Assembly (NCBI GenBank): GCA_017439235.1
Contig: JAFSJN010000006.1
Span: 1-42,245 of the forward strand
Reading direction: 5' to 3'
Length of the DNA: 42,245 nucleotides
DNA from: Paludibacteraceae bacterium
GTDB lineage: Bacteria > Bacteroidota > Bacteroidia > Bacteroidales > Paludibacteraceae
Of the stretch, positions 24,739-33,041 are shown piece after piece (position 1 is the stretch's first letter; each line of letters opens with the position of its first letter). Below the pieces are notes generated by a model. That model saw nothing but the letters and a program-made list of their open reading frames with translations. It did no database searches and was not told where the DNA came from. The translations under genes and the position numbers were made by a program.

Positions 24739-25617
24739 CACCGCCTTAAACGACATATCCAAACTCTTATAACTATGCGTCAGCGCGCCTACCGATACGA
24801 AGTCTACGCCGCATACAGCATAGTCGCGCAGCGTGTCTATGGTGATGCCGCCGCTGCTCTCTATCTCTATATGACGAGCCAGACCCGTTTCATTTTTAAT
24901 TTTTAATTCGTAATTTCTAATGATATCCACCGCCTCTTTTGTCTTCTCGGGAGTGAAGTTATCCAGCATGATGCGGTCGGGGATATTGGTGGCGAGGGCT
25001 TCGTTTATCTCGTCGAAATTACGCACTTCTATCTCTATCTTCAGGTCCTTACCTTTTGCTTTGCAGTAGTCGCGTGCTCGTGTCAGGGCGGCAGTGATGC
25101 CTCCTGCAAAGTCCACGTGGTTATCTTTCAGCAAAATCATGTCGAATAGTCCTATTCGGTGATTCATGCCTCCGCCTATCTTCACGGCCTCTTTCTCTAA
25201 GTAGCGCAGTCCGGGTGTGGTCTTACGGGTGTCGAGCACGTGGCAACCGGTGTCGGCTATCCTACTCTGATACCTATGTGCTGTCGTCGCTACGCCCGAC
25301 ATACGTTGCATAATGTTGAGCATCGTGCGTTCTATCTGCAGCAGACTCAGTTCTTTGCCGTACACTTTGAATGCCACATCGCCGGGCTTAACCTCTGCTC
25401 CGTCCTCTAAGAACTGTTCTATGCGGCATTCCGGGTCAAAGTAATGGATTATCTCTTTCGCCACTTCTACGCCGGCGAGTATGCCGGTATCTTTGATGAT
25501 GAGTTGCTGACACCCCATCTGCGTAGGCGGTATACAACTCAGCGATGTGTGATCGCCATCGCGGATATCTTCCTCAAGCCATAAGGCAATCAACTTACGT
25601 AATTCCTGCTTGTCCAT
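24730..25617 (-). CDS. nadC: Nicotinate-nucleotide pyrophosphorylase (carboxylating)
   Basis: 295 aa. Converts quinolinate and PRPP to nicotinate mononucleotide in de novo NAD synthesis. Motifs: EDIRDGDHTS near the N-terminus, the substrate loop DTRKTTPGLRYLEKEAVKIGGG, HRIGLFDMILLKDNH, EIEVRNFDE and the ESSGGI barrel end. A segment near 231-243 (IIRNYELKIKNE) between LDNFTPEKTKEAVD and HIEIESSGG is encoded by heptamer repeats. It has its own promoter. nadA and nadB are not in the window. Confidence 0.96.
   Translation of the reverse strand: MDKQELRKLIALWLEEDIRDGDHTSLSCIPPTQMGCQQLIIKDTGILAGVEVAKEIIHYFDPECRIEQFLEDGAEVKPGDVAFKVYGKELSLLQIERTMLNIMQRMSGVATTAHRYQSRIADTGCHVLDTRKTTPGLRYLEKEAVKIGGGMNHRIGLFDMILLKDNHVDFAGGITAALTRARDYCKAKGKDLKIEIEVRNFDEINEALATNIPDRIMLDNFTPEKTKEAVDIIRNYELKIKNETGLARHIEIESSGGITIDTLRDYAVCGVDFVSVGALTHSYKSLDMSFKAVKG
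24891..24925. repeat. Heptamer tandem repeat inside nadC, 5 units
   Basis: Units cattttt, aattttt, aattcgt, aatttct, aatgata, in frame within nadC just before the conserved ESSGGI strand. Confidence 0.8.
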
Positions 25618-25641
25618 AAGAGTAGAATTTTAAATTTGCCG

Positions 25642-25673
25642 CAAAGGTACAAAATATTTTGCAAATATGCAAA
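25642..25673 (-). promoter_or_regulatory. nadC promoter
   Basis: On the minus strand TTTG (25673-25670), a 20-nt spacer and TACCTTTG (25649-25642), a perfect consensus 24 nt before the ATG. Confidence 0.85.
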
Positions 25674-25716
25674 TATTTGAATTAAAAATTAAGAATCGAG
25701 AAATCAAAATCACGGG

Positions 25717-25735
25717 ATATATACAAAGTATATAT
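25717..25735. promoter_or_regulatory. Inverted repeat between nadC and carA
   Basis: ATATATAC and GTATATAT separated by AAA, eight perfect pairs. It lies upstream of both divergent promoters and may be an operator. The rest of the 25736-25883 interval holds no recognised element apart from a doubtful 37-codon ORF. Confidence 0.35.
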
Positions 25736-25883
25736 AAGGTATAGTATGATACGATGGTCTCTCGTGGTAGTTCGGGAAAGGGGTGGACTCTATTTTATGG
25801 AGGCCGATATCCAGCGCAGGACTATGGAGAAGAAGGTAAAGTGATAGGTCTGGAGGGTAAAAAATAAAAAATATACCGAAAAA

Positions 25884-25915
25884 ATTGCGTATATACGAAT
25901 AATTTTGTAACTTTG
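25884..25915 (+). promoter_or_regulatory. Promoter of the car-arg-lys operon
   Basis: ATTG at 25884-25887 (one mismatch to TTTG), a 20-nt spacer, and TAACTTTG at 25908-25915. The spacer contains the palindrome CGTATATACG (25888-25897), a possible repressor site. A further palindrome, TTGTAT-gaat-ATACAA (25937-25952), overlaps the carA start codon. No other promoter of this form was noticed between here and the window end. Confidence 0.65.
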
Positions 25916-25936
25916 TCGCGGAATAATATGTATATA

Positions 25937-25952
25937 TTGTATGAATATACAA
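25937..25952. promoter_or_regulatory. Palindrome over the carA start codon
   Basis: TTGTAT and ATACAA with a 4-nt gap. It shares the half-site GTAT/ATAC with the palindromes at 25717-25735 and 25888-25897. TATGAATATACA is loosely like an arginine-repressor box, but this is weak. Confidence 0.35.
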
Positions 25953-27056
25953 AGCGACACAGCTGTCTTGCGGTTGGCGAACGGGAGTGAGTACCGCGGC
26001 AAGGCATTTGGATATAGAGGCAATGCAGAAGGCGAGGCCGTCTTCTCCACAGCCATGGTGGGCTACCCGGAGAGTCTGACGGATCCCTCGTATGCAGGTC
26101 AGATATTATGCGTGAGTTATCCTCTGGTGGGTAACTACGGCGTACCTGCTCCCGGTGCGGATGCACAGGGTATATCGCTTCACTTCGAATCAGAACGTAT
26201 ATGGGCACGAGCACTCGTTATAGGGGATTATACCGACGAGTACAGCCATTGGGATGCGGTAGAGAGCCTGGACAGTTGGTTGAACGAACAACATATACCC
26301 GCTATTTGGGGCGTTGATACGCGTGCACTCACACAGGAGTTGCGTCAGCAGGGCAGTATGTTAGCCCGCATAGAACCGCTGACGGACGGCGCACGCGCAG
26401 ATATGCAGATCGTCGTGCATCCCGATACGGAGAACCTGATAGCTCAGGTCAGTTGCCGCGACATCATCCGCTACAGCGCTATTGCTCAGACGGGCGTCAA
26501 GAAAACGATTTGCGTAGTGGACTGCGGCGTGAAGCATAATATCTTACGATGCTTCGTGCAGCGCGGCGTAGATGTAATACGCGTGCCGTGGGACTACGAT
26601 TTCAATACGATAGCATGGGACGGTCTGTTCGTCTCCAACGGTCCCGGTAATCCCGCCATGGCAGATGTGACGGTACAGCACCTGCGTCAGGCGATGCAGG
26701 GCGATAAGCCTATCTTCGGTATCTGTATGGGCAACCAACTGATGGCACGTGCTGCCGGAGCGGAGACATACAAACTCAAATACGGTCACCGCAGTCATAA
26801 TCAGCCGGTGCGTATGATTGGCACCAACAGGTGTTATATCACCAGCCAGAATCACGGCTTTGCCGTTGACGACAGACAACTGAATAGCGACTGGGAACCG
26901 TGGTTCGTCAATATGAACGACGGCACCAACGAAGGTATACGTCACAAGAGTAAGCCTTTCTGCTCGGTGCAGTTCCACCCGGAGGCCAGTAGCGGTCCGA
27001 CAGATACAGGATTCCTGTTCGATGAGTTTTTACAAAAGGTAATGAATAAACGATGA
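25941..27056 (+). CDS. carA: Carbamoyl-phosphate synthase small subunit
   Basis: 371 aa. N-terminal CarA domain and C-terminal class I glutaminase with nucleophile Cys262 in FGICMGNQ and His346 in QFHPEA. It supplies ammonia from glutamine to CarB, making carbamoyl phosphate for arginine and pyrimidines. GNQ in place of the GHQ seen in E. coli is, from memory, normal in this phylum. First gene of the operon; it overlaps carB by 4 nt (ATGA). No SD. Confidence 0.96.
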   Translation: MNIQSDTAVLRLANGSEYRGKAFGYRGNAEGEAVFSTAMVGYPESLTDPSYAGQILCVSYPLVGNYGVPAPGADAQGISLHFESERIWARALVIGDYTDEYSHWDAVESLDSWLNEQHIPAIWGVDTRALTQELRQQGSMLARIEPLTDGARADMQIVVHPDTENLIAQVSCRDIIRYSAIAQTGVKKTICVVDCGVKHNILRCFVQRGVDVIRVPWDYDFNTIAWDGLFVSNGPGNPAMADVTVQHLRQAMQGDKPIFGICMGNQLMARAAGAETYKLKYGHRSHNQPVRMIGTNRCYITSQNHGFAVDDRQLNSDWEPWFVNMNDGTNEGIRHKSKPFCSVQFHPEASSGPTDTGFLFDEFLQKVMNKR

Positions 27057-30000
27057 GACACGACATACATACTGTTTTACTCTTGGGCTCGGGAGCCCTG
27101 AAGATAGGTCAGGCCGGCGAGTTTGACTATTCCGGTTCGCAGGCCCTCAAGGCGATGCGCGAAGAAGGCATCCGCACCGTGCTCATCAATCCCAATATCG
27201 CTACCGTGCAGACCTCGGAAGGCGTAGCCGATAAAGTCTATTTCCTGCCCGTGACGCCCGACACCGTCGAACGCGTCATCGAGCGTGAACACCCGGACGG
27301 CATACTGCTCAGTTTCGGCGGTCAGACAGCCCTGAACTGCGGCGTCGAGTTGTACCGCAAAGGCATCCTGCAGCGCTATGGCGTACGCGTGCTCGGCACA
27401 CCCGTGGAGACCATCATGGACACCGAGGACCGCGAGCTATTCGTGCGGCGATTGGATGAGATAGACGTACTGACAATCCGCTCGTATCCGGCCTCGTCAA
27501 TAGACGAAGCTAAGCAGGCCGCTGAAGACTTAGGTTATCCCCTCATTGTCCGTGCCGCCTACGCCTTGGGCGGACTCGGCTCGGGATTTGTGGACAACGA
27601 TGAAGAACTGACCGAGGTGTGCGAGAAAGCGTTTGCCTTTGCCCCACAGGTGTTGGTGGAGAAATCGCTGCGCGGATGGAAAGAGATAGAATATGAGGTC
27701 ATGCGCGACCGCTACGACAACTGTATCACGGTCTGCAACATGGAGAACTTCGACCCGCTGGGCATCCATACAGGCGAGAGTATCGTGGTAGCGCCGTCGC
27801 AGACGCTGTCGAATAGCGATTTCCATTTCCTGCGCGAGTTGGCTATCCGCATTGTGCGTCACTTGGGTATAGTGGGCGAGTGTAATGTGCAGTTTGCCTA
27901 TGACCCGGACTCCACCGATTATCGCGTTATCGAGGTCAATGCCCGTCTGAGTCGTTCATCGGCCTTAGCCAGCAAGGCTACCGGCTATCCATTAGCTTTC
28001 GTGGCCGCTAAGTTGGGATTGGGATACGGTCTGTTCGAACTCAAGAACTCGGTCACCAAAACGACACCGGCATTCTTTGAGCCCGCCTTAGACTATGTAG
28101 TATGTAAGATACCCCGCTGGGACCTGAATAAATTCCAACATGTGAGTCGTAAGATAGGCTCGAGCATGAAGTCGGTAGGCGAGGTGATGAGTATAGGCCG
28201 CACCTTTGAGGAGGCCATGCAGAAAGGTTTGCGTATGATAGGGCAGGGAGCTGTAGGCTTTGCCGGCAATAAACCGCTGCCCGTAGAGGATATACGTCAG
28301 GCACTGAGTGAACCGACCGACACGCGCATCTTTGTGGTTGCCCAGGCCTTGGAGCTGGGGATGAGTGTGGACGAGATATACAGCCTCACCCGCATCGACC
28401 GCTGGTTCCTCAATAAGTTGCGCGGCATAGTAGAGACCGACCAGGCGTTGTGCGCGTACAACAGCATCGAGTCTCTGCCCGTCGACCTGCTGCGCCTGGC
28501 TAAACGGCAAGGCTTCAGCGACGAGCGCATACAGCAAGCCCTGTACAAAGGACAAGGCGAGGCACTGGCCAATGAACTGAAAGTGCGCGCCTATCGCCAA
28601 CAAGCCGGTATAGTGCCCTACGTTAAACAGATAGATACCTTAGCCGCTGAGTTCCCTGCACAGACCAACTACCTCTACCTGACCTATAACGGTTCGAAAT
28701 CCGACCTGGACGAGATGCCCGCCGCTAAAGACCAGGGTGCCGTCATCGTCTTGGGGTCAGGTGCGTACCGCATAGGCAGTAGCGTCGAGTTCGACTGGTG
28801 TTCCGTCATGGCCATGCAGGAGATACGCGCTCACGGCTATCGTGGCGTGATGATTAACTACAACCCGGAGACCGTCTCTACCGATTATGACCAGTGCGAC
28901 CGTTTGTACTTTGACGAACTGACGTTGGAACGCGTGCTCGACATCTGCGAATTAGAGCACCCCACCGGCGTAGTAGTGAGTGTGGGTGGTCAGATACCCA
29001 ATAACCTGGCGTTGCCCTTGCATCGTTTAGGCATACGCATCCTCGGCACGTCGGCGGAGAATATCGACCGTGCCGAAGACCGGCATAAGTTCAGTTCTAT
29101 CGTCGACGCCTTGGGTATCGACCAGCCTGAATGGGCCGAGGTGACCAGTATGGCCGACTTGGATGCTTTTGTGGCGCGTGTGGGATTCCCTATCTTAGTG
29201 CGTCCTTCGTACGTGCTCTCCGGAGCCGCGATGAATGTATGCCATACGCGCGCTAACTTAGAGCGCTGTCTGAGTATGGCTGCCGAGGTGTCGCAAGAGC
29301 ATCCGGTAGTCGTAAGCCGCTTCATCACCCGCTGCAAGGAGATAGAGTTTGACGCTGTGGCGGACCATGGACAACTATTGGCCTCCGCCATCAGCGAGCA
29401 TATAGAGTTCGCCGGTGTCCACTCGGGTGATGCCACTATCGTCTTCCCTGCCCAACGACTGTATGTGGAGACCGTGCGCCGTATCAAACGTATAGCCGCG
29501 CGCATAGCGGCCGAATTAGACATCACGGGACCGTTTAATATCCAGTTCCTGGCTAAGGAGAACCAGATAAAAGTCATCGAATGCAACCTGCGTGCTTCGC
29601 GTTCGTTCCCCTTTGTGAGCAAGGTACTCAAGATAAACCTTATCCGATTGGCTACGCAAGCTATGTTGGGAATGAAGCCCGCACCGCTCCAGGAGAAAGC
29701 ATTCGACTTGGACTACGTAGGTGTCAAATCGGCGCAGTTCTCGTTCGCCCGATTGGAGAATGCTGACCCGATGTTGCGCGTCGATATGTGCTCGACAGGT
29801 GAGGTAGGTTGCTTGGGCAACAGCGTAGACGAAGCTCTGATGAAGTCCATCCTTTCTGTCGGACAAGGAATAAGCGGTAAACGTGTACTGCTGTCCACCG
29901 GTGACCCGATAGAGAAAGCCGAGATGCTGGAGGCCTGCCGATTGCTGGCTCGCAACGGATATGAGTTGTATGCTACCGGCGGAACATATAAGTACTTAGT

Positions 30001-30298
30001 GGAAAACGATATCCCCTGCCGCCGCGTGTTGTGGCCGTCGGAGTCGTCGGAAACTTGGGAACTGAAAGACCTGCCCGGTGCTCTGGAAATGATTCATCGA
30101 CGAGAAGTAGACTTAGTTATCAATATACCTAAGAACTTCTCCGAAGGCGAGCTGACCAACGGATACCGTATCCGCCGCGCCGCCATCGATTGCAATATAC
30201 CCCTTTATACCAATGCCCGCCTGGCAACAGCTTTCATCCGCGCCCTATGCGCCTTTGCCGATACACCACTGCCGCTCAAAGGATGGGACGAATATTAA
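27053..30298 (+). CDS. carB: Carbamoyl-phosphate synthase large subunit
   Basis: 1081 aa, full length. Two homologous ATP-grasp halves (first starts VLLLGSGALKIGQAGEFDYSGSQALKA; second VIVLGSGAYRIGSSVEFDWCSV near residue 563) with an oligomerisation region between, and a C-terminal MGS-like regulatory domain (LLSTGDPIEKAEM...LYATGGTYKYL). It makes carbamoyl phosphate, used by ArgF' two genes after argC. 23 nt precede the next start. Confidence 0.97.
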   Translation: MRHDIHTVLLLGSGALKIGQAGEFDYSGSQALKAMREEGIRTVLINPNIATVQTSEGVADKVYFLPVTPDTVERVIEREHPDGILLSFGGQTALNCGVELYRKGILQRYGVRVLGTPVETIMDTEDRELFVRRLDEIDVLTIRSYPASSIDEAKQAAEDLGYPLIVRAAYALGGLGSGFVDNDEELTEVCEKAFAFAPQVLVEKSLRGWKEIEYEVMRDRYDNCITVCNMENFDPLGIHTGESIVVAPSQTLSNSDFHFLRELAIRIVRHLGIVGECNVQFAYDPDSTDYRVIEVNARLSRSSALASKATGYPLAFVAAKLGLGYGLFELKNSVTKTTPAFFEPALDYVVCKIPRWDLNKFQHVSRKIGSSMKSVGEVMSIGRTFEEAMQKGLRMIGQGAVGFAGNKPLPVEDIRQALSEPTDTRIFVVAQALELGMSVDEIYSLTRIDRWFLNKLRGIVETDQALCAYNSIESLPVDLLRLAKRQGFSDERIQQALYKGQGEALANELKVRAYRQQAGIVPYVKQIDTLAAEFPAQTNYLYLTYNGSKSDLDEMPAAKDQGAVIVLGSGAYRIGSSVEFDWCSVMAMQEIRAHGYRGVMINYNPETVSTDYDQCDRLYFDELTLERVLDICELEHPTGVVVSVGGQIPNNLALPLHRLGIRILGTSAENIDRAEDRHKFSSIVDALGIDQPEWAEVTSMADLDAFVARVGFPILVRPSYVLSGAAMNVCHTRANLERCLSMAAEVSQEHPVVVSRFITRCKEIEFDAVADHGQLLASAISEHIEFAGVHSGDATIVFPAQRLYVETVRRIKRIAARIAAELDITGPFNIQFLAKENQIKVIECNLRASRSFPFVSKVLKINLIRLATQAMLGMKPAPLQEKAFDLDYVGVKSAQFSFARLENADPMLRVDMCSTGEVGCLGNSVDEALMKSILSVGQGISGKRVLLSTGDPIEKAEMLEACRLLARNGYELYATGGTYKYLVENDIPCRRVLWPSESSETWELKDLPGALEMIHRREVDLVINIPKNFSEGELTNGYRIRRAAIDCNIPLYTNARLATAFIRALCAFADTPLPLKGWDEY

Positions 30299-30321
30299 AC
30301 CGAATAATAGAACACAACAAT

Positions 30322-32046
30322 ATGGAACAATTTACTATCGAAGTAGCAAACGAGAAGCACATCCCCTATATTCCGGAGATTCTGCAGACTATCGAAGATG
30401 CCGCAAAGGTGCGCGGCACAGGTATTGCCAAGCGTAAACCCGAATATGTGGCAGAAAAAATGCGCGAAGGCAAGGCTATCATCGCCTTGTGCGGCGATAA
30501 GTTTGCCGGATTCAGTTATATCGAGAGTTGGGGCCATGAAGAGTTTGTGGCCAACTCAGGACTGATCGTCAAACCTGAGTACCGTAACAAGGGATTGGCC
30601 AAACAGATTAAGAAACATATCTTTGACCTCTCGCGCAAGCGTTTCCCCAACTCCAAGATCTTCAGCCTTACCACAGGTGCGGCCGTGATGAAGATGAATA
30701 CCGAGTTAGGGTATAAGCCCGTCACCTTTGCCGACCTGACCTCCGATCCTGCCTTCTGGAAAGGGTGCGAGTCGTGCGTCAACTTTGATGTGCTGTCCCG
30801 TAATAACTACTCCCGCTGCCTGTGCACTGGCCTGCTATATGAGCCCCGCAAGAAAAGAGTGGTAGTAGCTTTCTCGGGCGGATTGGACACCTCGTTCACC
30901 GTTATGTACTTGGCTAAGGAGAAAGGCTACGAAGTATATGCCGCGTGTGCCGATACGGGAGGGTTTAGCCCCGAACAACTCAAGCAGAACGAGGAGAATG
31001 CCTATAAACTCGGCGCCAAGAAGTATGTCACCTTGGACGTGAAACAGGAGTACTACGATAAGTCGCTGCGTTACATGATTTACGGCAACGTACTGCGCAA
31101 CGGCACGTATCCTATCTCCGTATCATCGGAGCGTATCTTCCAGGCTCTGGCTATCGCCCGCTATGCCCGCGAAGTAGAAGCCGACGCTATCGCTCACGGT
31201 TCGACAGGTGCCGGTAACGACCAGGTGCGCTTCGATATGACATTCTTAGTAGCGGCTCCCGGTATGGAGATTATCACTCTTACGCGTGATATGGCTCTCA
31301 CCCGTCAGCAGGAAGTAGACTACCTGAACGAACATGGTTTCAAGGCCGACTTCGCCAAACTCAAATACTCGTACAACGTAGGCCTATGGGGCACGAGTAT
31401 ATGTGGCGGTGAGATATTGGATTCCAAACAAGGTCTGCCCGAAGAGGCTTACCTCAAACAGGTCACCAAGACCGGCACCGAACAGATAGCCTTAGAGTTC
31501 CGTGAGGGACAACTGGTAGGCGTGAACGGCGAGAAATTCACTGACGGCGTCAAGGCTATCCAACGCGTAGAAGCTATCGCCGCACCTTACGGCGTAGGTC
31601 GCGATATGCACGTAGGTGATACCATCATCGGTATCAAAGGTCGTGTAGGCTTTGAGGCTGCCGCGCCTATGCTGATCATCGCGGCACACCGTTTCTTAGA
31701 GAAATTCACCCTCAGTAAATGGCAACAGTATTGGAAAGACCAAGTTGCCAACTGGTACGGCATGTTCCTGCACGAGAGTCAGTATATGGAGCCCGTCATG
31801 CGCGACATAGAAGCTATGCTCCTCAGTTCGCAGCAGCATGTTAATGGTATAGTAACTATGCAGTTGCGTCCGTACAGCTTCTCCACAGTAGGCGTAGATA
31901 GTCCTGATGATTTGGTGAAGACCAAACTGGGTGAGTATGGCGAGATGCAGAAAGGATGGACCAGCGAAGAGGCCAAAGGCTTCATCAAGGTGACCTCCAC
32001 ACCGCTGCGAGTATATTATGCTAACCATACAGACGAAGCATTATGA
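30322..32046 (+). CDS. argG: Fused GNAT N-acyltransferase and argininosuccinate synthase
   Basis: 574 aa from ATG 30322. Residues 1 to about 175 are a GNAT domain (VKPEYRNKGLAKQIKK acyl-CoA loop at 83-98, then TTGAAVMKMNTELGYKPV and a Cys cluster CESCVN...CLC). From about 178 the protein is ArgG: ATP site AFSGGLDTSF at 183-192, ISVSSERIFQALAI, GSTGAGNDQVRFD, GRDMHVGDTIIGIKGRVGFEAAAP. In Bacteroides these are, from memory, two adjacent genes. Here no stop or separate ATG lies at the join, though GTG in RVVVAF could be an internal start. The GNAT part probably acylates glutamate, the first arginine step (inference). Overlaps argC (ATGA). Confidence 0.93.
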   Translation: MEQFTIEVANEKHIPYIPEILQTIEDAAKVRGTGIAKRKPEYVAEKMREGKAIIALCGDKFAGFSYIESWGHEEFVANSGLIVKPEYRNKGLAKQIKKHIFDLSRKRFPNSKIFSLTTGAAVMKMNTELGYKPVTFADLTSDPAFWKGCESCVNFDVLSRNNYSRCLCTGLLYEPRKKRVVVAFSGGLDTSFTVMYLAKEKGYEVYAACADTGGFSPEQLKQNEENAYKLGAKKYVTLDVKQEYYDKSLRYMIYGNVLRNGTYPISVSSERIFQALAIARYAREVEADAIAHGSTGAGNDQVRFDMTFLVAAPGMEIITLTRDMALTRQQEVDYLNEHGFKADFAKLKYSYNVGLWGTSICGGEILDSKQGLPEEAYLKQVTKTGTEQIALEFREGQLVGVNGEKFTDGVKAIQRVEAIAAPYGVGRDMHVGDTIIGIKGRVGFEAAAPMLIIAAHRFLEKFTLSKWQQYWKDQVANWYGMFLHESQYMEPVMRDIEAMLLSSQQHVNGIVTMQLRPYSFSTVGVDSPDDLVKTKLGEYGEMQKGWTSEEAKGFIKVTSTPLRVYYANHTDEAL

Positions 32047-32984
32047 TTAAGGTCGGAATAATAGGAGCAGCAGGATACACCGCCGGCGAGTTGATACGTT
32101 TGCTGGTGCATCATCCTCAGGCGCAGATTGTCTTTGCGCAGTCGTCCAGTCAGGCCGGACAGCCGGTCGCTGCCGTGCACGAAGGGCTGACAGGCGATAC
32201 CGACTTATGCTTTGTGGCTGAAGCGGACTTGGAGGCTGTCGATGTGCTTTTCCTCTGTGCAGGGCACGGCAAGAGTAGCGCCTTTTGGGCTGCCCACACG
32301 CGTCCGGAGCACCTGCGTGTCATCGACTTGGCACAAGACTACCGCGATGAACACGATGGCTATATATACGGTCTGCCCGAATGGCAACGCGATCGCATAG
32401 CATCAGCTACCCTGATAGCCAATCCCGGCTGCTTTGCTACAGCTATCCAGTTGGCACTCCTTCCCCTCGTGGCTTCCGGCAGCCTGCACGGCGAAGCGCA
32501 TGTAACGGCTATCACCGGCTCGACAGGCGCAGGACAACAGCCGTCCGCTACTACCCATTTTTCGTGGCGTAACAACAACTTGTCGGTATATAAACCCTTC
32601 ACCCATCAGCACTTGCTGGAGATACAACGCAATCTGCAGATCCCCGTCACTTTTATACCTATCCGTGGCGACTTTGCCCGCGGCATACTGGCTACGGCGG
32701 TAGTAGAGTGGGATGGGACACAAGAGCAAGCCGAAGCGCTGTACAAGGAATACTATCGTACTGCCGCTTTCACTTACGTTAGCGACACAGCGGTAGATAT
32801 GAAAGAGGTTGTCAATACCAATAAATGCCTGCTGCACGTAGATGTGCACGAAGGACACCTGCTGATCACCTCCGTCATCGACAACTTGCTCAAAGGAGCT
32901 TCCGGACAAGCGGTGCAGAATATGAATCTGATGTTCTCGCTACCCGAGACAACAGGACTGCAACTGAAAGCCTCAGCTTTTTAA
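32043..32984 (+). CDS. argC: N-acyl-gamma-glutamyl-phosphate reductase
   Basis: 313 aa. NADP-binding start IKVGIIGAAGYTAGELIRLL and catalytic Cys130 in NPGCFATA. The C-terminal half has GASGQAVQNMNLMF. It reduces acylglutamyl phosphate, made by ArgB, to the semialdehyde. The short form (about 310-350 aa) is normal. The stop is the first triplet of a heptamer array that fills the gap before argD. Confidence 0.96.
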   Translation: MIKVGIIGAAGYTAGELIRLLVHHPQAQIVFAQSSSQAGQPVAAVHEGLTGDTDLCFVAEADLEAVDVLFLCAGHGKSSAFWAAHTRPEHLRVIDLAQDYRDEHDGYIYGLPEWQRDRIASATLIANPGCFATAIQLALLPLVASGSLHGEAHVTAITGSTGAGQQPSATTHFSWRNNNLSVYKPFTHQHLLEIQRNLQIPVTFIPIRGDFARGILATAVVEWDGTQEQAEALYKEYYRTAAFTYVSDTAVDMKEVVNTNKCLLHVDVHEGHLLITSVIDNLLKGASGQAVQNMNLMFSLPETTGLQLKASAF

Positions 32985-33023
32985 TCCCTAATCGCTAATC
33001 ACTAATCACTAATCGATAATCCA
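32982..33023. repeat. Heptamer tandem repeat between argC and argD, 6 units
   Basis: Units taatccc, taatcgc, taatcac, taatcac, taatcga, taatcca. Each contains TAA, so the array carries stops in every frame. It is the longest run of the taatc family in the window. Confidence 0.9.
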
Positions 33024-33041
33024 ACATCTAAAATTAAACAT

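Noticed and set aside
25754-25867. 37-codon plus-strand ORF (MVSRGSSGKGWTLFYGG...) upstream of carA
   Set aside because: No promoter or ribosome site, located before the carA promoter, and no arginine-rich leader character.
30850-30870. Sequencing error joining GNAT and argG
   Set aside because: Considered but not favoured: the joining region reads smoothly in one frame, and the alternative ATG there soon meets a stop. Raw reads would settle it.
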